64,000 nt of DNA from Pseudocolwellia sp. AS88. GTDB lineage: Bacteria; Pseudomonadota; Gammaproteobacteria; Enterobacterales; Alteromonadaceae. A model generated the notes under the pieces. That model was not told where the DNA came from. It did no database searches and saw only the letters and a program-made list of their open reading frames with translations. Location of the stretch: NCBI RefSeq assembly GCF_030551755.1, contig NZ_JAUPEC010000006.1:62001-126000 (forward strand), written 5' to 3'. The translations under genes were made by a program, and so were the position numbers. Positions 44,270 through 54,411 of the stretch are shown piece by piece; the first letter of the stretch is position 1; every line of letters starts with the position of its first letter.

Positions 44270-45640
44270 TTAAGCAGCAACTTGCGCTAACTCTATACGG
44301 TTTTGTACTATTTTTAAGCGCCAGCCAAGTAATATAGCCGCTAACGTTAAACCTGTGATAAAGCCTACCCAAAAACCACCAGCGCCCATGCTTGGAATTA
44401 TCCAATCTGTTAAGCCTAATATTAGGCCTGCACTTAATCCTACTATCCAATATGAAAAGAAGGTGATGTATAAAATGGCTTGCGTGTCTTTGTATCCTCT
44501 TAAGGCGCCAGCTGAAATAACTTGTATGGCGTCTGAGAACTGAAATAGGGCAGCTAAAAACATTAAGCTTGATGCTAGGGTGATCACTTCTAAATTGTTG
44601 GTGTAAATTTGTGACACTTGGGTACGAAATATAAGAGTTAAACCTGCTGTAAATATAGCAATAATTAAACCTAATATAATAGAGTACTTACAAAGTTCTT
44701 TGGCTTCTGCAAAGCTTTGTTTACCCACTGCAAAGCCAACTTTAATGGTTACAGCCATACCTAAAGATAAAGGCACCATAAATACGATACTAGAGAAGTT
44801 AAGCGCTATTTGATGGCTTGATACAACGGTGGGCCCAAAGGGCGCTAAAATTATCGCTACTACAGCAAATAAGCTCACTTCAAATAATAACGACAGTGAA
44901 ATAGGAACGCCAATCGCTAATATGGTTTTTATTTGTGACCAGCTAGGTGCATAAAATTTAGCGAATAAAGGGGTATGAGCAAAAGCTTTGGCAAAATAAG
45001 TGTACACCAAAGTGCATACAAACATTAACCAGTACACTAGTGCTGTAGCTATACCACAACCTGCACCGCCATAAGCGGGAACACCAAATTCACCGTAAAT
45101 GAAGATGTAGTTAGCTGGAATATTTATTAGCAGGCCTATTAAGCTAATGATCATAGTAGGTTTGGTATGAGACAAACCTTCAGAGAAGTTACGTAATACC
45201 AGGTATAAGAAGTAACCTGGCGCTCCCCAAATGATGTAACTAAGGTAATCAAATATTAAGGTTTTGAATGTAGGCTCTAAATCAATGCTGTTTTCTGCTA
45301 TTGGCGCAACAATAAAGAATAAGCCAATAAATAACAGACCTAAAATAGCGGCAATCCAACCGGTTTGATGGGTGGCTTTAACCGCGTCTTCAAATTTATT
45401 TGCACCTGCGTACTGCGACACTATGCTGGCGAGTGCCATAATTAACCCAAATACGGTTAATACTAAAGGTAACCAAACACTACTTGCTATGGCTACAGCG
45501 GCTAAATCTGTAGGGCTTACTCTACCTGCCATTACCGTATCAGCAAAACCCATTAAGGTTTGCACTAGCTGGGCAATTAAAATTGGGTAGGCTAGTTTCA
45601 TTAAGCTTTTAGTGCTTAGTACAAATTTGTTCACATTCAT
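44270..45640 (-). CDS. norM: NorM/MdtK-type MATE multidrug efflux pump
   Basis: 456 residues, twelve membrane segments. Family signatures: 'MKLAYPILIAQLVQTLMGFA', 'DTVMAGRVSPTDLAAVAIAS', 'WGAPGYFLYLVLRNFSEGLS', 'LINIPANYIFIYGEFGVPAY', 'HQIALNFSSIVFMVPLSLGM', and 'GALRGYKDTQAILYITFFSY'. These agree closely with E. coli MdtK. It exports cationic drugs in exchange for Na+ or H+. It is divergent from ribE, as in many gammaproteobacteria. Confidence 0.94.
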   Translation of the reverse strand: MNVNKFVLSTKSLMKLAYPILIAQLVQTLMGFADTVMAGRVSPTDLAAVAIASSVWLPLVLTVFGLIMALASIVSQYAGANKFEDAVKATHQTGWIAAILGLLFIGLFFIVAPIAENSIDLEPTFKTLIFDYLSYIIWGAPGYFLYLVLRNFSEGLSHTKPTMIISLIGLLINIPANYIFIYGEFGVPAYGGAGCGIATALVYWLMFVCTLVYTYFAKAFAHTPLFAKFYAPSWSQIKTILAIGVPISLSLLFEVSLFAVVAIILAPFGPTVVSSHQIALNFSSIVFMVPLSLGMAVTIKVGFAVGKQSFAEAKELCKYSIILGLIIAIFTAGLTLIFRTQVSQIYTNNLEVITLASSLMFLAALFQFSDAIQVISAGALRGYKDTQAILYITFFSYWIVGLSAGLILGLTDWIIPSMGAGGFWVGFITGLTLAAILLGWRLKIVQNRIELAQVAA

Positions 45641-45853
45641 TTAGTGTTTATGTCTCGATGCTTATGCTGTTGAGGTTGTTATTTCTATTTAATCTTAGTT
45701 GATTAAGTGCCTTTTAAGGGGCTTATTTTAAAAGTTAATTCGCAGAAAGTAATCAGGAAAAAGTATTAAATTGTGAGTACTTATGTCTTGAACCTTATCT
45801 CTTTAAGTAGAGTTTGATATTATGCGAATCATAATAAATTTCATGGATCATAT

Positions 45854-46513
45854 ATGTTTACAGGTATTGTGCAATCTCAAGCTGAAGTTATTTCTATAAA
45901 AACTGAAAATCAGTTGAGTCGATTAGTGATTTCGGTAACGCCTTCACTTGTTTCTCAGTTGGAAATAGGTGCAAGTATTGCTATTAATGGTGTTTGCTTA
46001 ACTGTAGTAGAATTCTCTGAACACACTGATAATACTTATGTTATAGCGTTTGATGTAATAGCTGAAACGTTACGCGTTACCAGTTTGGGCGATTTATCTG
46101 TTGGCTCTTGGGTGAATGTAGAGCGTTCATTAAAATTTGGCGATGAAATTGGTGGTCATATTGTTAGTGGGCACGTTCAATACAAATCTACCTTGATAAA
46201 AAAACAAGAAACACCTACCAATACTACTTTATATTTTGAATGTGCAGCCGCTTGGTTGAAGTACATTTTTGATAAAGGTTTTATTACTGTTAATGGTGCA
46301 AGCTTAACGGTTGGAAAAGTTGAAACTATGACGCTAGATGGCATAGAGAAAAATTGCTTCAGTGTGCATTTAATTCCTGAAACGCTGAGTCGTACAAATT
46401 TAGGAAAACTGAATGTGAGTGATGCTGTGAATCTTGAATTTGATCAGCAAACTATCACTATTGTGAAAACAATCGAGCGCTTAAATCTAAGCCATTTAAA
46501 CATCACACAATAA
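45854..46513 (+). CDS. ribE: Riboflavin synthase alpha subunit
   Basis: 219 residues beginning with the invariant 'MFTGIVQ'. Two lumazine-binding repeats follow: 'ASIAINGVCLTVVEF' with 'DEIGGHIVSGHV', and 'KGFITVNGASLTV' with a terminal 'DAVNLEFDQQTITIV'. Two 6,7-dimethyl-8-ribityllumazine molecules are dismutated to one riboflavin. The 213-bp leader shows none of the conserved FMN-riboswitch blocks. Confidence 0.96.
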   Translation: MFTGIVQSQAEVISIKTENQLSRLVISVTPSLVSQLEIGASIAINGVCLTVVEFSEHTDNTYVIAFDVIAETLRVTSLGDLSVGSWVNVERSLKFGDEIGGHIVSGHVQYKSTLIKKQETPTNTTLYFECAAAWLKYIFDKGFITVNGASLTVGKVETMTLDGIEKNCFSVHLIPETLSRTNLGKLNVSDAVNLEFDQQTITIVKTIERLNLSHLNITQ

Positions 46514-46527
46514 ATTATGGAAAAAGA

Positions 46528-49104
46528 ATGAAATTTAGATTACTAACTGTGGCATTAAGTGCTGTTTCAATGTCGTGTGCTAATACGTCTACTTTACTTG
46601 AAACGAACAATACTTCAGAAACAAACAATAAAAGCGTTATTGCGAATGCAGCACAAATTAATTCATCAGTTGCAAATAGCGCGAACGTAAACTCTAACCT
46701 TAATGCTGACAGTGTTTCTGTTAATGATCAGAACAGCAAAGAGATAGAGATAACGTTAGAGCAAATTATGTCGGATCCTGATTGGTTTGGTCGTCAGGCT
46801 GAGTCTTGGTATTGGGGCGATAACAGCGATACCTTGTTTTATAAGCAAAAGCGCGAAGGTAATAATTTACGCGACTTATTTGTTCAACCTATTTCAGCTG
46901 CAAACAAAGGGGCTGAAAAAGTAGATTTAGCTGATATACATAAAGTATTAGATCAAAATGCTGTGCTTAATAGCGCTAAAACTCAAGAAGTGTATACCTT
47001 TGAGGGTAATGTATTTGTTAAAACTTTAGCGACAGGAAATGTACACCAGTTAACTTATACGTCGGCTGTTGAAAGCGATGCTATGTTTTTAACTAATGGT
47101 GATGTTGCCTATAGAGTGGGTAATGTTTTTTATCGTTTTGATAGTAAAAATAAACAAATTAAAGAACTCGCTAACATTGTGATGAACGAAGACAGTAGTC
47201 AAACCACTTTAGAAGATGACTATTTAGCGAAAGAACAAAATAAGCTGATCCAATATGTGGCTTTGCAGGCTAAAAATGCTCAGTTAGAAAAAGACCAAAA
47301 GCGTAATTTTCGGGTAAATAATAAATCTATTACGCAAACTAACTTTTATTTTAATAAAGATTTAAAAGTGGTGCATGCGAGTTTATCGCCATCAGGCACT
47401 AAAATTTTGGTGAGTGTTACAGATAAAGACAGCAGCATTTATGGTAAGGGTAAAGACAGCGATGTAATGCCAAACTATGTTTCTGACTCAGGCAATATTT
47501 CAATTATACCTGCACGCAGTCGAGTTTCAGCTAACAGTCAATATCATGAATATATGTATGTGCTTGATATTACCGATGGTACTAAAGAGTATTTAGCTTT
47601 TGATGCGCTACCAGGATTTGATGAAGATGTATTAGCGAGTGTGCGTAAAGAAAACTACAAAGCACAAGGGCATACCTACAAAAGTGAGAAGTCAGCACGA
47701 TATATTCATGTGATGGAAGCGAATAATCCTATTCAGTGGAATAAAAGCGGAGACAATGTCGCAGTTTTATTTGAAGCATGGGATAACAAAGACAGATGGT
47801 TAGCAACAATCGACTTTGAAGCTAAGAAACTTGTTTCGCAACATAGATTACACGATAACGCTTGGATCAACTGGTCGTTTAATGAATTTGGTTGGTTAAA
47901 TAAAGGAGCTGCTGATACGGCACAAAGTAACGATGCTTTATATTATTTATCAGAAGAGTCGGGTTACTCGCATGTTTATGTTAAGCCTTTAAATGGCAAA
48001 GCTAAGCAGTTTACTTCTGGTAAGTTTGAAGTGAATGATGTGACTTTGGCTAGTGATGAACAATCATTATTTTTCCGTGCGAATATCAAACATCCGGGCA
48101 TATATGAAATTTATGAATTGGCTTTAGATTCAGCTGACATTACTCAGTTAACAAATTTAGGCGGCGATAACTATTATCAGTTAAGCCCTGATAACACTAA
48201 GTTACTTATTTCTCATTCAACCATTAATATGCCTCCTGAGCTTTATGTTGAAACAGTAGATGCTACACCTGAAGCAACACGCTTAACCTATACTGTTTCA
48301 GAAAAGTTTTTAGCTATGCCTTGGTCTATGCCTAGTGTTGTGGCGATTGAATCTAGTCATCAAGCGGCGCCAATTTATTCTAAAGTGTATTTACCTGAAG
48401 GTTATGATTCGTCTACAAGTAAAAATAAAGCGGTTATGTTTACTCATGGAGCCGGTTACTTACAAAACTCTCATTTAGGTTGGTCTGGTTATTTTAGAGA
48501 ATATATGTTCCATAGCATGCTGGTTCAAAAAGGTTATGTTGTGATTGATATGGACTACAGAGCTTCAGCAGGTTACGGACGCGATTGGCGAACTGCGATT
48601 TATAGACACATGGGTAAGCCAGAAGTTGAAGATATGCGCGATGGCGTTAACTGGTTAGTAGAAAATGCTAATGTAGATCGCAACCGTGTAGGTACTTATG
48701 GTGGTTCTTACGGCGGGTTTTTAACCTTAATGTCGATGTTTACCCAGCCTGATTTATTTCAGTCGGGTTCGGCTTTACGTTTAGTGTCTGACTGGGCTTA
48801 TTATAATCATGGTTATACTTCTAATATTTTGAATACACCTTTTGATGATCCTATTGCTTACGAGCGTAGTTCACCGATTTATTTTGCTGAAGGGTTACAA
48901 AAGCCATTGTTGATTAATGCTCCTATGATTGACGATAACGTGTTTTTTCAAGATACCGTGCGTTTAGTTCAACGTTTAATTGAGTTAGAGAAACAAGATT
49001 TTGAAACAGCGATATATCCTGTAGAGCCACATGGTTTTATACAACCTAGTTCTTGGTTAAATGAGTATCGTAGGATCTTTAAATTGTTTGAGACAACACT
49101 TTAA
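46528..49104 (+). CDS. Secreted S9 (prolyl-oligopeptidase/DPP IV-like) peptidase
   Basis: 858 residues with a signal region ('LLTVALSAVSMSCANTS', possibly a lipoprotein). After a Ser/Asn-rich linker (about 20-70) comes the beta-propeller ('YWGDNSDTLFYKQK' onward). The catalytic domain has Ser727 in 'GTYGGSYGGFLTLM', Asp802 in 'INAPMIDDNVFFQ', and His835 in 'VEPHGFIQ'. The usual LLIHGxxDDNV strand reads LLINAPMIDDNV, so the oxyanion-side His-Gly is changed although the triad remains. Cleaves short peptides after Pro or related residues. The ribE stop lies 14 bp upstream. Confidence 0.9.
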   Translation: MKFRLLTVALSAVSMSCANTSTLLETNNTSETNNKSVIANAAQINSSVANSANVNSNLNADSVSVNDQNSKEIEITLEQIMSDPDWFGRQAESWYWGDNSDTLFYKQKREGNNLRDLFVQPISAANKGAEKVDLADIHKVLDQNAVLNSAKTQEVYTFEGNVFVKTLATGNVHQLTYTSAVESDAMFLTNGDVAYRVGNVFYRFDSKNKQIKELANIVMNEDSSQTTLEDDYLAKEQNKLIQYVALQAKNAQLEKDQKRNFRVNNKSITQTNFYFNKDLKVVHASLSPSGTKILVSVTDKDSSIYGKGKDSDVMPNYVSDSGNISIIPARSRVSANSQYHEYMYVLDITDGTKEYLAFDALPGFDEDVLASVRKENYKAQGHTYKSEKSARYIHVMEANNPIQWNKSGDNVAVLFEAWDNKDRWLATIDFEAKKLVSQHRLHDNAWINWSFNEFGWLNKGAADTAQSNDALYYLSEESGYSHVYVKPLNGKAKQFTSGKFEVNDVTLASDEQSLFFRANIKHPGIYEIYELALDSADITQLTNLGGDNYYQLSPDNTKLLISHSTINMPPELYVETVDATPEATRLTYTVSEKFLAMPWSMPSVVAIESSHQAAPIYSKVYLPEGYDSSTSKNKAVMFTHGAGYLQNSHLGWSGYFREYMFHSMLVQKGYVVIDMDYRASAGYGRDWRTAIYRHMGKPEVEDMRDGVNWLVENANVDRNRVGTYGGSYGGFLTLMSMFTQPDLFQSGSALRLVSDWAYYNHGYTSNILNTPFDDPIAYERSSPIYFAEGLQKPLLINAPMIDDNVFFQDTVRLVQRLIELEKQDFETAIYPVEPHGFIQPSSWLNEYRRIFKLFETTL

Positions 49105-49160
49105 GCTGAACTTGAACTAAGTTTGACTTAGCGTTAAATAAAACAAAGAAGATTGAAACA

Positions 49161-49184
49161 AAGCAGCTGTAATGGCTGCTTTTT
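49161..49184 (+). terminator. Terminator after the S9 peptidase gene
   Basis: AAGCAGC (49161-49167) pairs with GCTGCTT (49175-49181), followed by a T-run; 57 bp after the stop codon. Confidence 0.75.
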
Positions 49185-49244
49185 ATATGAGTTTTGAAAA
49201 GTGCAGGTTTTTAAAGAGATGAAGCTGTAGAAGCATGAACCGAG

Positions 49245-49838
49245 TTATACTTTTCCTGATTTATAATAACGAACTAAGCTAACTATCCCAATTAGCGCAC
49301 CACCAAACATTCCCCATAAATGCGCATCTATCGCTACATTGGCTGAAATGAGTGATGCAACACTTTCGCTGGCGCCATTGACTTGCTCGTGTGTTACTTT
49401 ACCAACAACCGCGATAAGTAGGATAAAACCGGTTTTATCGTGATGTTCAATGTCCTTTATCGCTCCCCATATAAATATGCCATGTAAAACGCCTGACAAG
49501 CCAACATATTGCATAATTTCAGGTGAGAATACGTAAATACCAAAACTAGTGGTGATCGCTGAAACTATAAAAACTACTGAGTAATTGAGGAAATTATAAT
49601 ATTGCCCATGTAACGCCCACAGTAAAACAACCGCACTTATATTTAGCGCGTAGTGATTAAAATTAGTATGTAGAAAATGCCCAGTAAAACCTCGCCAAAA
49701 TTCACCTTGGATAAATAACTCTCGATGAAAAGGTAATATGTCTGAGTTAAAGAAAAAAGCTAGGGTCGATAAAACGATAACAAGCAAAGGCAGGGCGATT
49801 TGATGCTTTTTTATCGGAAGTGATTTAATTGTGAGCAT
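49245..49838 (-). CDS. rrtA: Rhombosortase-type rhomboid intramembrane protease
   Basis: 197 residues, about six membrane segments, no cytosolic domain. The serine is S115 in 'VGLSGVLHGIF', the segment that marks rhombosortase, and H173 lies in 'DAHLWGMFGGALIG'. Also 'GEFWRGFTGHFLHTNFNH' is the loop typical of the family. Rhombosortases trim GlyGly-CTERM tails of proteins secreted by the type II system. No protein with such a tail is encoded in this window. Confidence 0.9.
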   Translation of the reverse strand: MLTIKSLPIKKHQIALPLLVIVLSTLAFFFNSDILPFHRELFIQGEFWRGFTGHFLHTNFNHYALNISAVVLLWALHGQYYNFLNYSVVFIVSAITTSFGIYVFSPEIMQYVGLSGVLHGIFIWGAIKDIEHHDKTGFILLIAVVGKVTHEQVNGASESVASLISANVAIDAHLWGMFGGALIGIVSLVRYYKSGKV

Positions 49839-49979
49839 ATAAATATTTAAACTTAATTTTTAGTATTCTTTTGTGTGAATGAATACGGTAATAGGAAATT
49901 ATTTTGATAGTATACCTATTATATGTGAAATACACCTGTGCGATGAATAGGTGATATGTGGAATTAAAGTACTAATACG

Positions 49980-50642
49980 ATGAAACGAGAATGTTGTAGT
50001 GTATGTTTAAGGGCAAAAGTAGGTTGTATTTGTCATTTATTTACCGAAATTAATAATGAGATCCATGTTGTTGTGCTTCAGCATCCAACTGAAGTAAGCC
50101 AAACCAAAGGTACCGTAACTTTGTTGGCTAATTCATTAACAAATTGTGACATTATTATAGGTGAAAATTTTTCGGGCAACGAAGCCTTTGTCGATCTTTT
50201 ATCTCGTTATGAAAATGATATAGTACTTTTGTATCCAAGTGAAAACGCTGAAGTTATTGCTTCACCTGAGACTTTCATATCAGATCTTGCGGTTTCAAAC
50301 TCAAATACGCTTGATGCAGATGAGGTTAAAGAACAAGACTCTGTAGGTTGCAAAACACGCTTACCAAAGTGTCTTATTTTGATCGATGGTACGTGGAAAA
50401 AGTCTTACAAAATGTACATGGTTAATGAGGCTTTGCATGCTATTCCTCATTTTAAATTACCTGATCATATTCAAGGTGATTACCGTATTAGAAAAACTCA
50501 AAAAGACCAGGCTTTATCTTCTTTAGAAGCTTGTACTTACGCATTGCTCTTATTAGAGAATAATGCAAAAAAATACCAACCATTGCTCAATAGTTTTAGT
50601 CAGTTTAATGATTTTCAATTGTCGTTTAAGCCAAGCAACTAG
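49980..50642 (+). CDS. tapT: DTW-domain tRNA-uridine aminocarboxypropyltransferase
   Basis: 220 residues. N-terminal cysteine set 'ECCSVCLRAKVGCICH' binds a metal. The family motif DTW appears as 'LILIDGTWKKSYKM', followed by 'YRIRKTQKDQALSSLEACTY'. The E. coli homologue TapT (YfiP) makes acp3U47 in tRNA from S-adenosylmethionine. The loop at about residues 95-125 is longer than I expect. Free-standing gene. Confidence 0.88.
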   Translation: MKRECCSVCLRAKVGCICHLFTEINNEIHVVVLQHPTEVSQTKGTVTLLANSLTNCDIIIGENFSGNEAFVDLLSRYENDIVLLYPSENAEVIASPETFISDLAVSNSNTLDADEVKEQDSVGCKTRLPKCLILIDGTWKKSYKMYMVNEALHAIPHFKLPDHIQGDYRIRKTQKDQALSSLEACTYALLLLENNAKKYQPLLNSFSQFNDFQLSFKPSN

Positions 50643-50677
50643 CTCATTAATTAAGTAGTTCGTTAATAAGGAAAGTT

Positions 50678-52492
50678 ATGATTTCACCATTCAAACAATC
50701 ACTTATCTTTAGTGCACTTTTCATGATCTCGTCATGTGGTAGCCATAGTGATCCAGCACAAAACACATCAAAAAGTTCTGCAACACAGGTAACTCAGAGT
50801 GCAGCAACAAAGTTAGTTAGGGAAGATCGTGAGCCTGAAGCTGCAACAGGGTTAATTGAAAATAATGATGTTTTTACTAAAAAGTTTATGGTGTCTGCGG
50901 CAAATCCTTACGCAAGCCGAGCGGGATATAATGTATTAGCTAAAGGTGGTAGTGCTGTTGATGCGGCTATTGCCGTGCAATTAGTATTAACGCTAGTTGA
51001 GCCTCAATCGTCAGGTATTGGTGGTGGGGCATTTATTTTACATTGGGATAAAGCGAATAAAAACTTAACGACTTTTGATGGTAGAGAAACCGCGCCTGAG
51101 TCTGCTACATCTGATTTGTTTTTAGATGAAAATGGTGAAGCTGTTCCATGGATAAAAGCCGTAGTAGGTGGACGCTCTGTTGGTACACCAGGTGTTTTAG
51201 CTGCTTTATATAAAGCTCATCAGCAATACGGGAAATTAGCTTGGAGCGAGTTGTTTGATGATGCGATTAAACTAGCAGAAGATGGTTTTATTGTTTCACC
51301 ACGCTTAGCTAAGTTGATTGATTTAGCTTACAACCCTGGTGTGTTGAAATTACCAGAAATACATAATTACTTTTACCCTAACGGAGAAGCTATAAAAGCA
51401 GGAGACTTATTAAAGAACCCTAAGCTAGCAGCTGTATACAAAAGTATTTCAGCTGAAGGTATTTCAGTATTTTATGACGGTTGGATCGCAAAGAAGATTG
51501 TCGATAAAGTGCAAAACTCTGAAATTGCTCCGGGGCGTTTAGCGCTTAGTGATTTAAGTCGCTACAAACCGAATCAGATAGATGCGGTATGTGGTGCTTA
51601 TAAAATTTATAATGTGTGTGGTATGGCACCGCCAAGTTCTGGTGGTGTTGCTATTATTCAAATGTTAGGTGTTTTAAGTCATTTTGATTTAGCTAGCCAA
51701 GCTCCTAACAGTACTGAAGCTCTACATTTATTTACGCAAAGTTCAAAGCTGGCGTTTGCTGACAGAGAAAAATATATTGCTGATCCTGCCTTTGCAGATA
51801 TTCCTGTTGCTGGATTAATTGATGCAAGCTATTTGGCTGAGCGAGCTAAGTTAATTAGTTTAGATAAAGATATGGGCAAAGCCAAAGCAGGTGAACCAAA
51901 AGGTGCACTAGCAATGGGGTTAGATAATGCTATTGAACGCCCGAATACGAGTCATGTTTCAATTATTGATGCTGAAGGTAACTCAATATCGATGACTACA
52001 AGTATAGAAATGGCTTTTGGCTCAGCGGTTATGGTTGAAGGTTTTATTTTAAATAATCAATTAACTGACTTTTCATTATCACCGAAGCAAGATGGTAAAT
52101 GGGTAGCAAACCGAGTTGAAGCTTTTAAACGTCCAAGAAGTTCAATGGCGCCAACTATGGTATTTGATCAAGACAACAATCTGAAATTAGTTATTGGTTC
52201 ACCAGGTGGTAGCAGAATTATCAACTACGTAGCCAAAGCTATTGTAGGTGTTTTAGATTGGGACTTGTCGTTACAAGAAGCGATTAACTTACCTAATGTT
52301 ACTAATCGTAATGATACTACAACCCTTGAAAGAGGAACTTCGATAGAAGCCTTAGCACCTACTTTAGAAGCTATGGGACACAAGGTTGCTATACGTGACT
52401 TGAACAGTGGTTTACATGGTATTAAAGTGCTTGAGAATGGCTTACAAGGTGGAGCAGACCCTAGACGTGAAGGTAAAGTGTTAGGACAGTAG
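50678..52492 (+). CDS. ggt: Gamma-glutamyltransferase, probable lipoprotein
   Basis: 604 residues. Lipobox 'LFMISSC' with Cys20. Large-subunit motifs 'GGSAVDAAIAVQLVLTLVEP' and 'SSGIGGGAFIL'. Autoprocessing nucleophile Thr424 in 'ERPNTSHVSIID', then 'FILNNQLTDFS' and 'RPRSSMAPTMVFD'. It splits glutathione and other gamma-glutamyl compounds in the periplasm and self-cleaves before Thr424. Starts with GGA upstream and ends 60 bp before a strong hairpin. Confidence 0.95.
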   Translation: MISPFKQSLIFSALFMISSCGSHSDPAQNTSKSSATQVTQSAATKLVREDREPEAATGLIENNDVFTKKFMVSAANPYASRAGYNVLAKGGSAVDAAIAVQLVLTLVEPQSSGIGGGAFILHWDKANKNLTTFDGRETAPESATSDLFLDENGEAVPWIKAVVGGRSVGTPGVLAALYKAHQQYGKLAWSELFDDAIKLAEDGFIVSPRLAKLIDLAYNPGVLKLPEIHNYFYPNGEAIKAGDLLKNPKLAAVYKSISAEGISVFYDGWIAKKIVDKVQNSEIAPGRLALSDLSRYKPNQIDAVCGAYKIYNVCGMAPPSSGGVAIIQMLGVLSHFDLASQAPNSTEALHLFTQSSKLAFADREKYIADPAFADIPVAGLIDASYLAERAKLISLDKDMGKAKAGEPKGALAMGLDNAIERPNTSHVSIIDAEGNSISMTTSIEMAFGSAVMVEGFILNNQLTDFSLSPKQDGKWVANRVEAFKRPRSSMAPTMVFDQDNNLKLVIGSPGGSRIINYVAKAIVGVLDWDLSLQEAINLPNVTNRNDTTTLERGTSIEALAPTLEAMGHKVAIRDLNSGLHGIKVLENGLQGGADPRREGKVLGQ

Positions 52493-52551
52493 TGATTTTA
52501 TTAAATAAGGCCTAGCTTGGGAAATATATAAAGTGAGTGCCTAGAAAAAAC

Positions 52552-52582
52552 AAAAGCTCGAACATTATGTTCGAGCTTTTTT
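52552..52582. terminator. Terminator after ggt
   Basis: AAAAGCTCGAAC (52552-52563) pairs with GTTCGAGCTTTT (52569-52580) around an ATTAT loop with Ts on the right and As on the left; it serves ggt and the convergent lipoprotein gene. Confidence 0.9.
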
Positions 52583-52627
52583 GTATTTAGAGAATAGATA
52601 TTTTTTTGTTAAGAGGTGTTCGATTAT

Positions 52628-53059
52628 TTAAAACGGGTCTTTGAGGATTTTATCAATGATCCATTTATCATCTACTTGAACTAGCGATAACCGTTTAACG
52701 TCTTTTACCTTATCCCCGAGATAAGTACCCGATAAAAATACTGTAATTGTAGCTGCGTCTTTAAATTGTTCGCGAACTTTAACGCCACTGCTATCGGGGG
52801 CTACTTCTACTTTATCAAATTGCATGTTAAATAGATGTCTACCTACCGCTTGTGTAGATTTATAGTGGAGTATTATTCTTGATAATTTAGGTGCACATAC
52901 ACTTGCAGCTTTTTTAATATCTTTCTCATTATATAAAGCATTAAAAAACGCGATGGTAACTAACTCTGGATTGTCGATAACGGTAATATCGTCTTTATCT
53001 TGATTACATCCAGCAGTTAGTATGGCTAAACTTAGTAGTATATATTTTATAATGCTCAT
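52628..53059 (-). CDS. Small lipoprotein of unknown function
   Basis: 143 residues from ATG 53059 (AAGGA upstream). The longer frame starting 33 bases further up has no ribosome-binding site. Lipobox 'LAILTAGC' then 'NQDKDD'. The body ('VTIAFFNALYNEKDIKKAA' and 'VDDKWIIDKILKDPF') has the shape of NTF2-like/DUF4878 lipoproteins: a helix pair and a curved sheet. No catalytic residues stand out. Likely an envelope protein. Confidence 0.7.
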   Translation of the reverse strand: MSIIKYILLSLAILTAGCNQDKDDITVIDNPELVTIAFFNALYNEKDIKKAASVCAPKLSRIILHYKSTQAVGRHLFNMQFDKVEVAPDSSGVKVREQFKDAATITVFLSGTYLGDKVKDVKRLSLVQVDDKWIIDKILKDPF

Positions 53060-53116
53060 AATGTCCTTATGAAATGAAGTAACATAATTCATTGTAGGGA
53101 TATTTTTGATAATAAA

Positions 53117-53136
53117 AAAGGCGCTTTCGCGCCTTT
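53117..53136 (-). terminator. Terminator after cysK
   Basis: AAAGGCGC-TTTC-GCGCCTTT hairpin followed on the reverse strand by a T-run, 20 bp after the cysK stop. Confidence 0.9.
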
Positions 53137-53156
53137 ATCAATATTTGTTTTAGCTA

Positions 53157-54125
53157 TTATTGAACAAGTTCTTTATCAGAAAATGTGTCTGTAAATAACG
53201 CACTCGATAAGTAACGTTCAGCTGAACTTGGTAATATAACCACAATATTTTTGTCTTTGTTTTCTGGCTTTTCAGCTAAGCGTTTAGCCGCTACCACTGC
53301 AGCGCCTGAAGAAATACCTGCTAAAATACCTTCTTCTTTCATTAGACGATGTGCCATTGCCATAGCATCTTCGTTAGATACTTGCTCTACAGCGTCAATA
53401 ATATCTAGATCTAAGTTACCAGGAATGAAACCAGCCCCAATACCTTGAATTTTATGAGGACCAGGCTTTAATTCTTCGCCCGCTAATTTTTGTGAAATTA
53501 CCGGTGAGTCAGTAGGTTCTACAGCTACAGCTAACATTGGTTTGTCTGATACACTTTTAAGGTAACGACTTGTACCTGTAATTGTTCCACCAGTACCAAC
53601 ACCAGCAACAAAAATATCAACGTTACCGTCAGTATCTTTCCAGATTTCAGGGCCAGTTGTTTTCTCGTGGATCTCAGGGTTTGCTGGGTTATCAAACTGT
53701 CCTAAAAGAATTGTGTTTTCAGGATCTGCATCTCTGATTTCTTGTGCTTTAGCAATGGCACCATTCATACCTTTAGCGCCGTCAGTTAGTTCAACTTTAG
53801 CACCTAACGCGGCTAAAAGTTTACGACGCTCTAAGCTCATCGTGCTTGGCATAGTTAGAGTAATGCCGTAACCACGAGCAGCAGCAACAAATGCTAATGC
53901 AATACCTGTGTTACCACTGGTAGGCTCTACAATGTTTTTACCAGGACTTAGTAAACCTTTTTTCTCTGCATCCCAAATCATATTTGCGCCAATACGACAT
54001 TTAACGCTGAAGCTTGGGTTTCTTGCTTCTACTTTGGCGAAAACGTTACCTGTTGTTACGCGATTAAGCTTTACAAGTGGTGTGTTACCTACTGAAAGCG
54101 AGTTATCTTCAAATATATTTGTCAT
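53157..54125 (-). CDS. cysK: Cysteine synthase A (O-acetylserine sulfhydrylase)
   Basis: 322 residues. PLP lysine K42 in '[16 protein letters not shown]', substrate loop '[20 protein letters not shown]' (69-74), phosphate loop '[15 protein letters not shown]', and '[13 protein letters not shown]'. It makes cysteine from O-acetylserine and sulfide. 'SVKCRIG' is the CysK form. The 286-bp region upstream is AT-rich and has no clear CysB-type site. Confidence 0.97.
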   Translation of the reverse strand: MTNIFEDNSLSVGNTPLVKLNRVTTGNVFAKVEARNPSFSVKCRIGANMIWDAEKKGLLSPGKNIVEPTSGNTGIALAFVAAARGYGITLTMPSTMSLERRKLLAALGAKVELTDGAKGMNGAIAKAQEIRDADPENTILLGQFDNPANPEIHEKTTGPEIWKDTDGNVDIFVAGVGTGGTITGTSRYLKSVSDKPMLAVAVEPTDSPVISQKLAGEELKPGPHKIQGIGAGFIPGNLDLDIIDAVEQVSNEDAMAMAHRLMKEEGILAGISSGAAVVAAKRLAEKPENKDKNIVVILPSSAERYLSSALFTDTFSDKELVQ

Positions 54126-54411
54126 GCTAATTTCCTATCAATGTGGCTTTAAGTTTTGATTCTGACTTAACAGCACTTTATTTGGTATTAATTTTTTATC
54201 TTTAACGAATGATATTACTCGTAAAAAATTTACCCGTTAAGATTATATGCTTATGAATAAAAAAGAAGTGATATTTAGTTATAAGATATACGGGATAAAT
54301 TGAATAGATAAATATGATGATACATAAAGTATAAATTTATAGTTTATTTATCACGATGAGAATTAATTATAAGAATCTATTTAAAAAGTAATTATTTATA
54401 TAAATTTAAAA

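Noticed and set aside
45641-45853. FMN riboswitch upstream of ribE
   Set aside because: Looked for because ribE genes often carry one; the gap shows none of the conserved RFN blocks.
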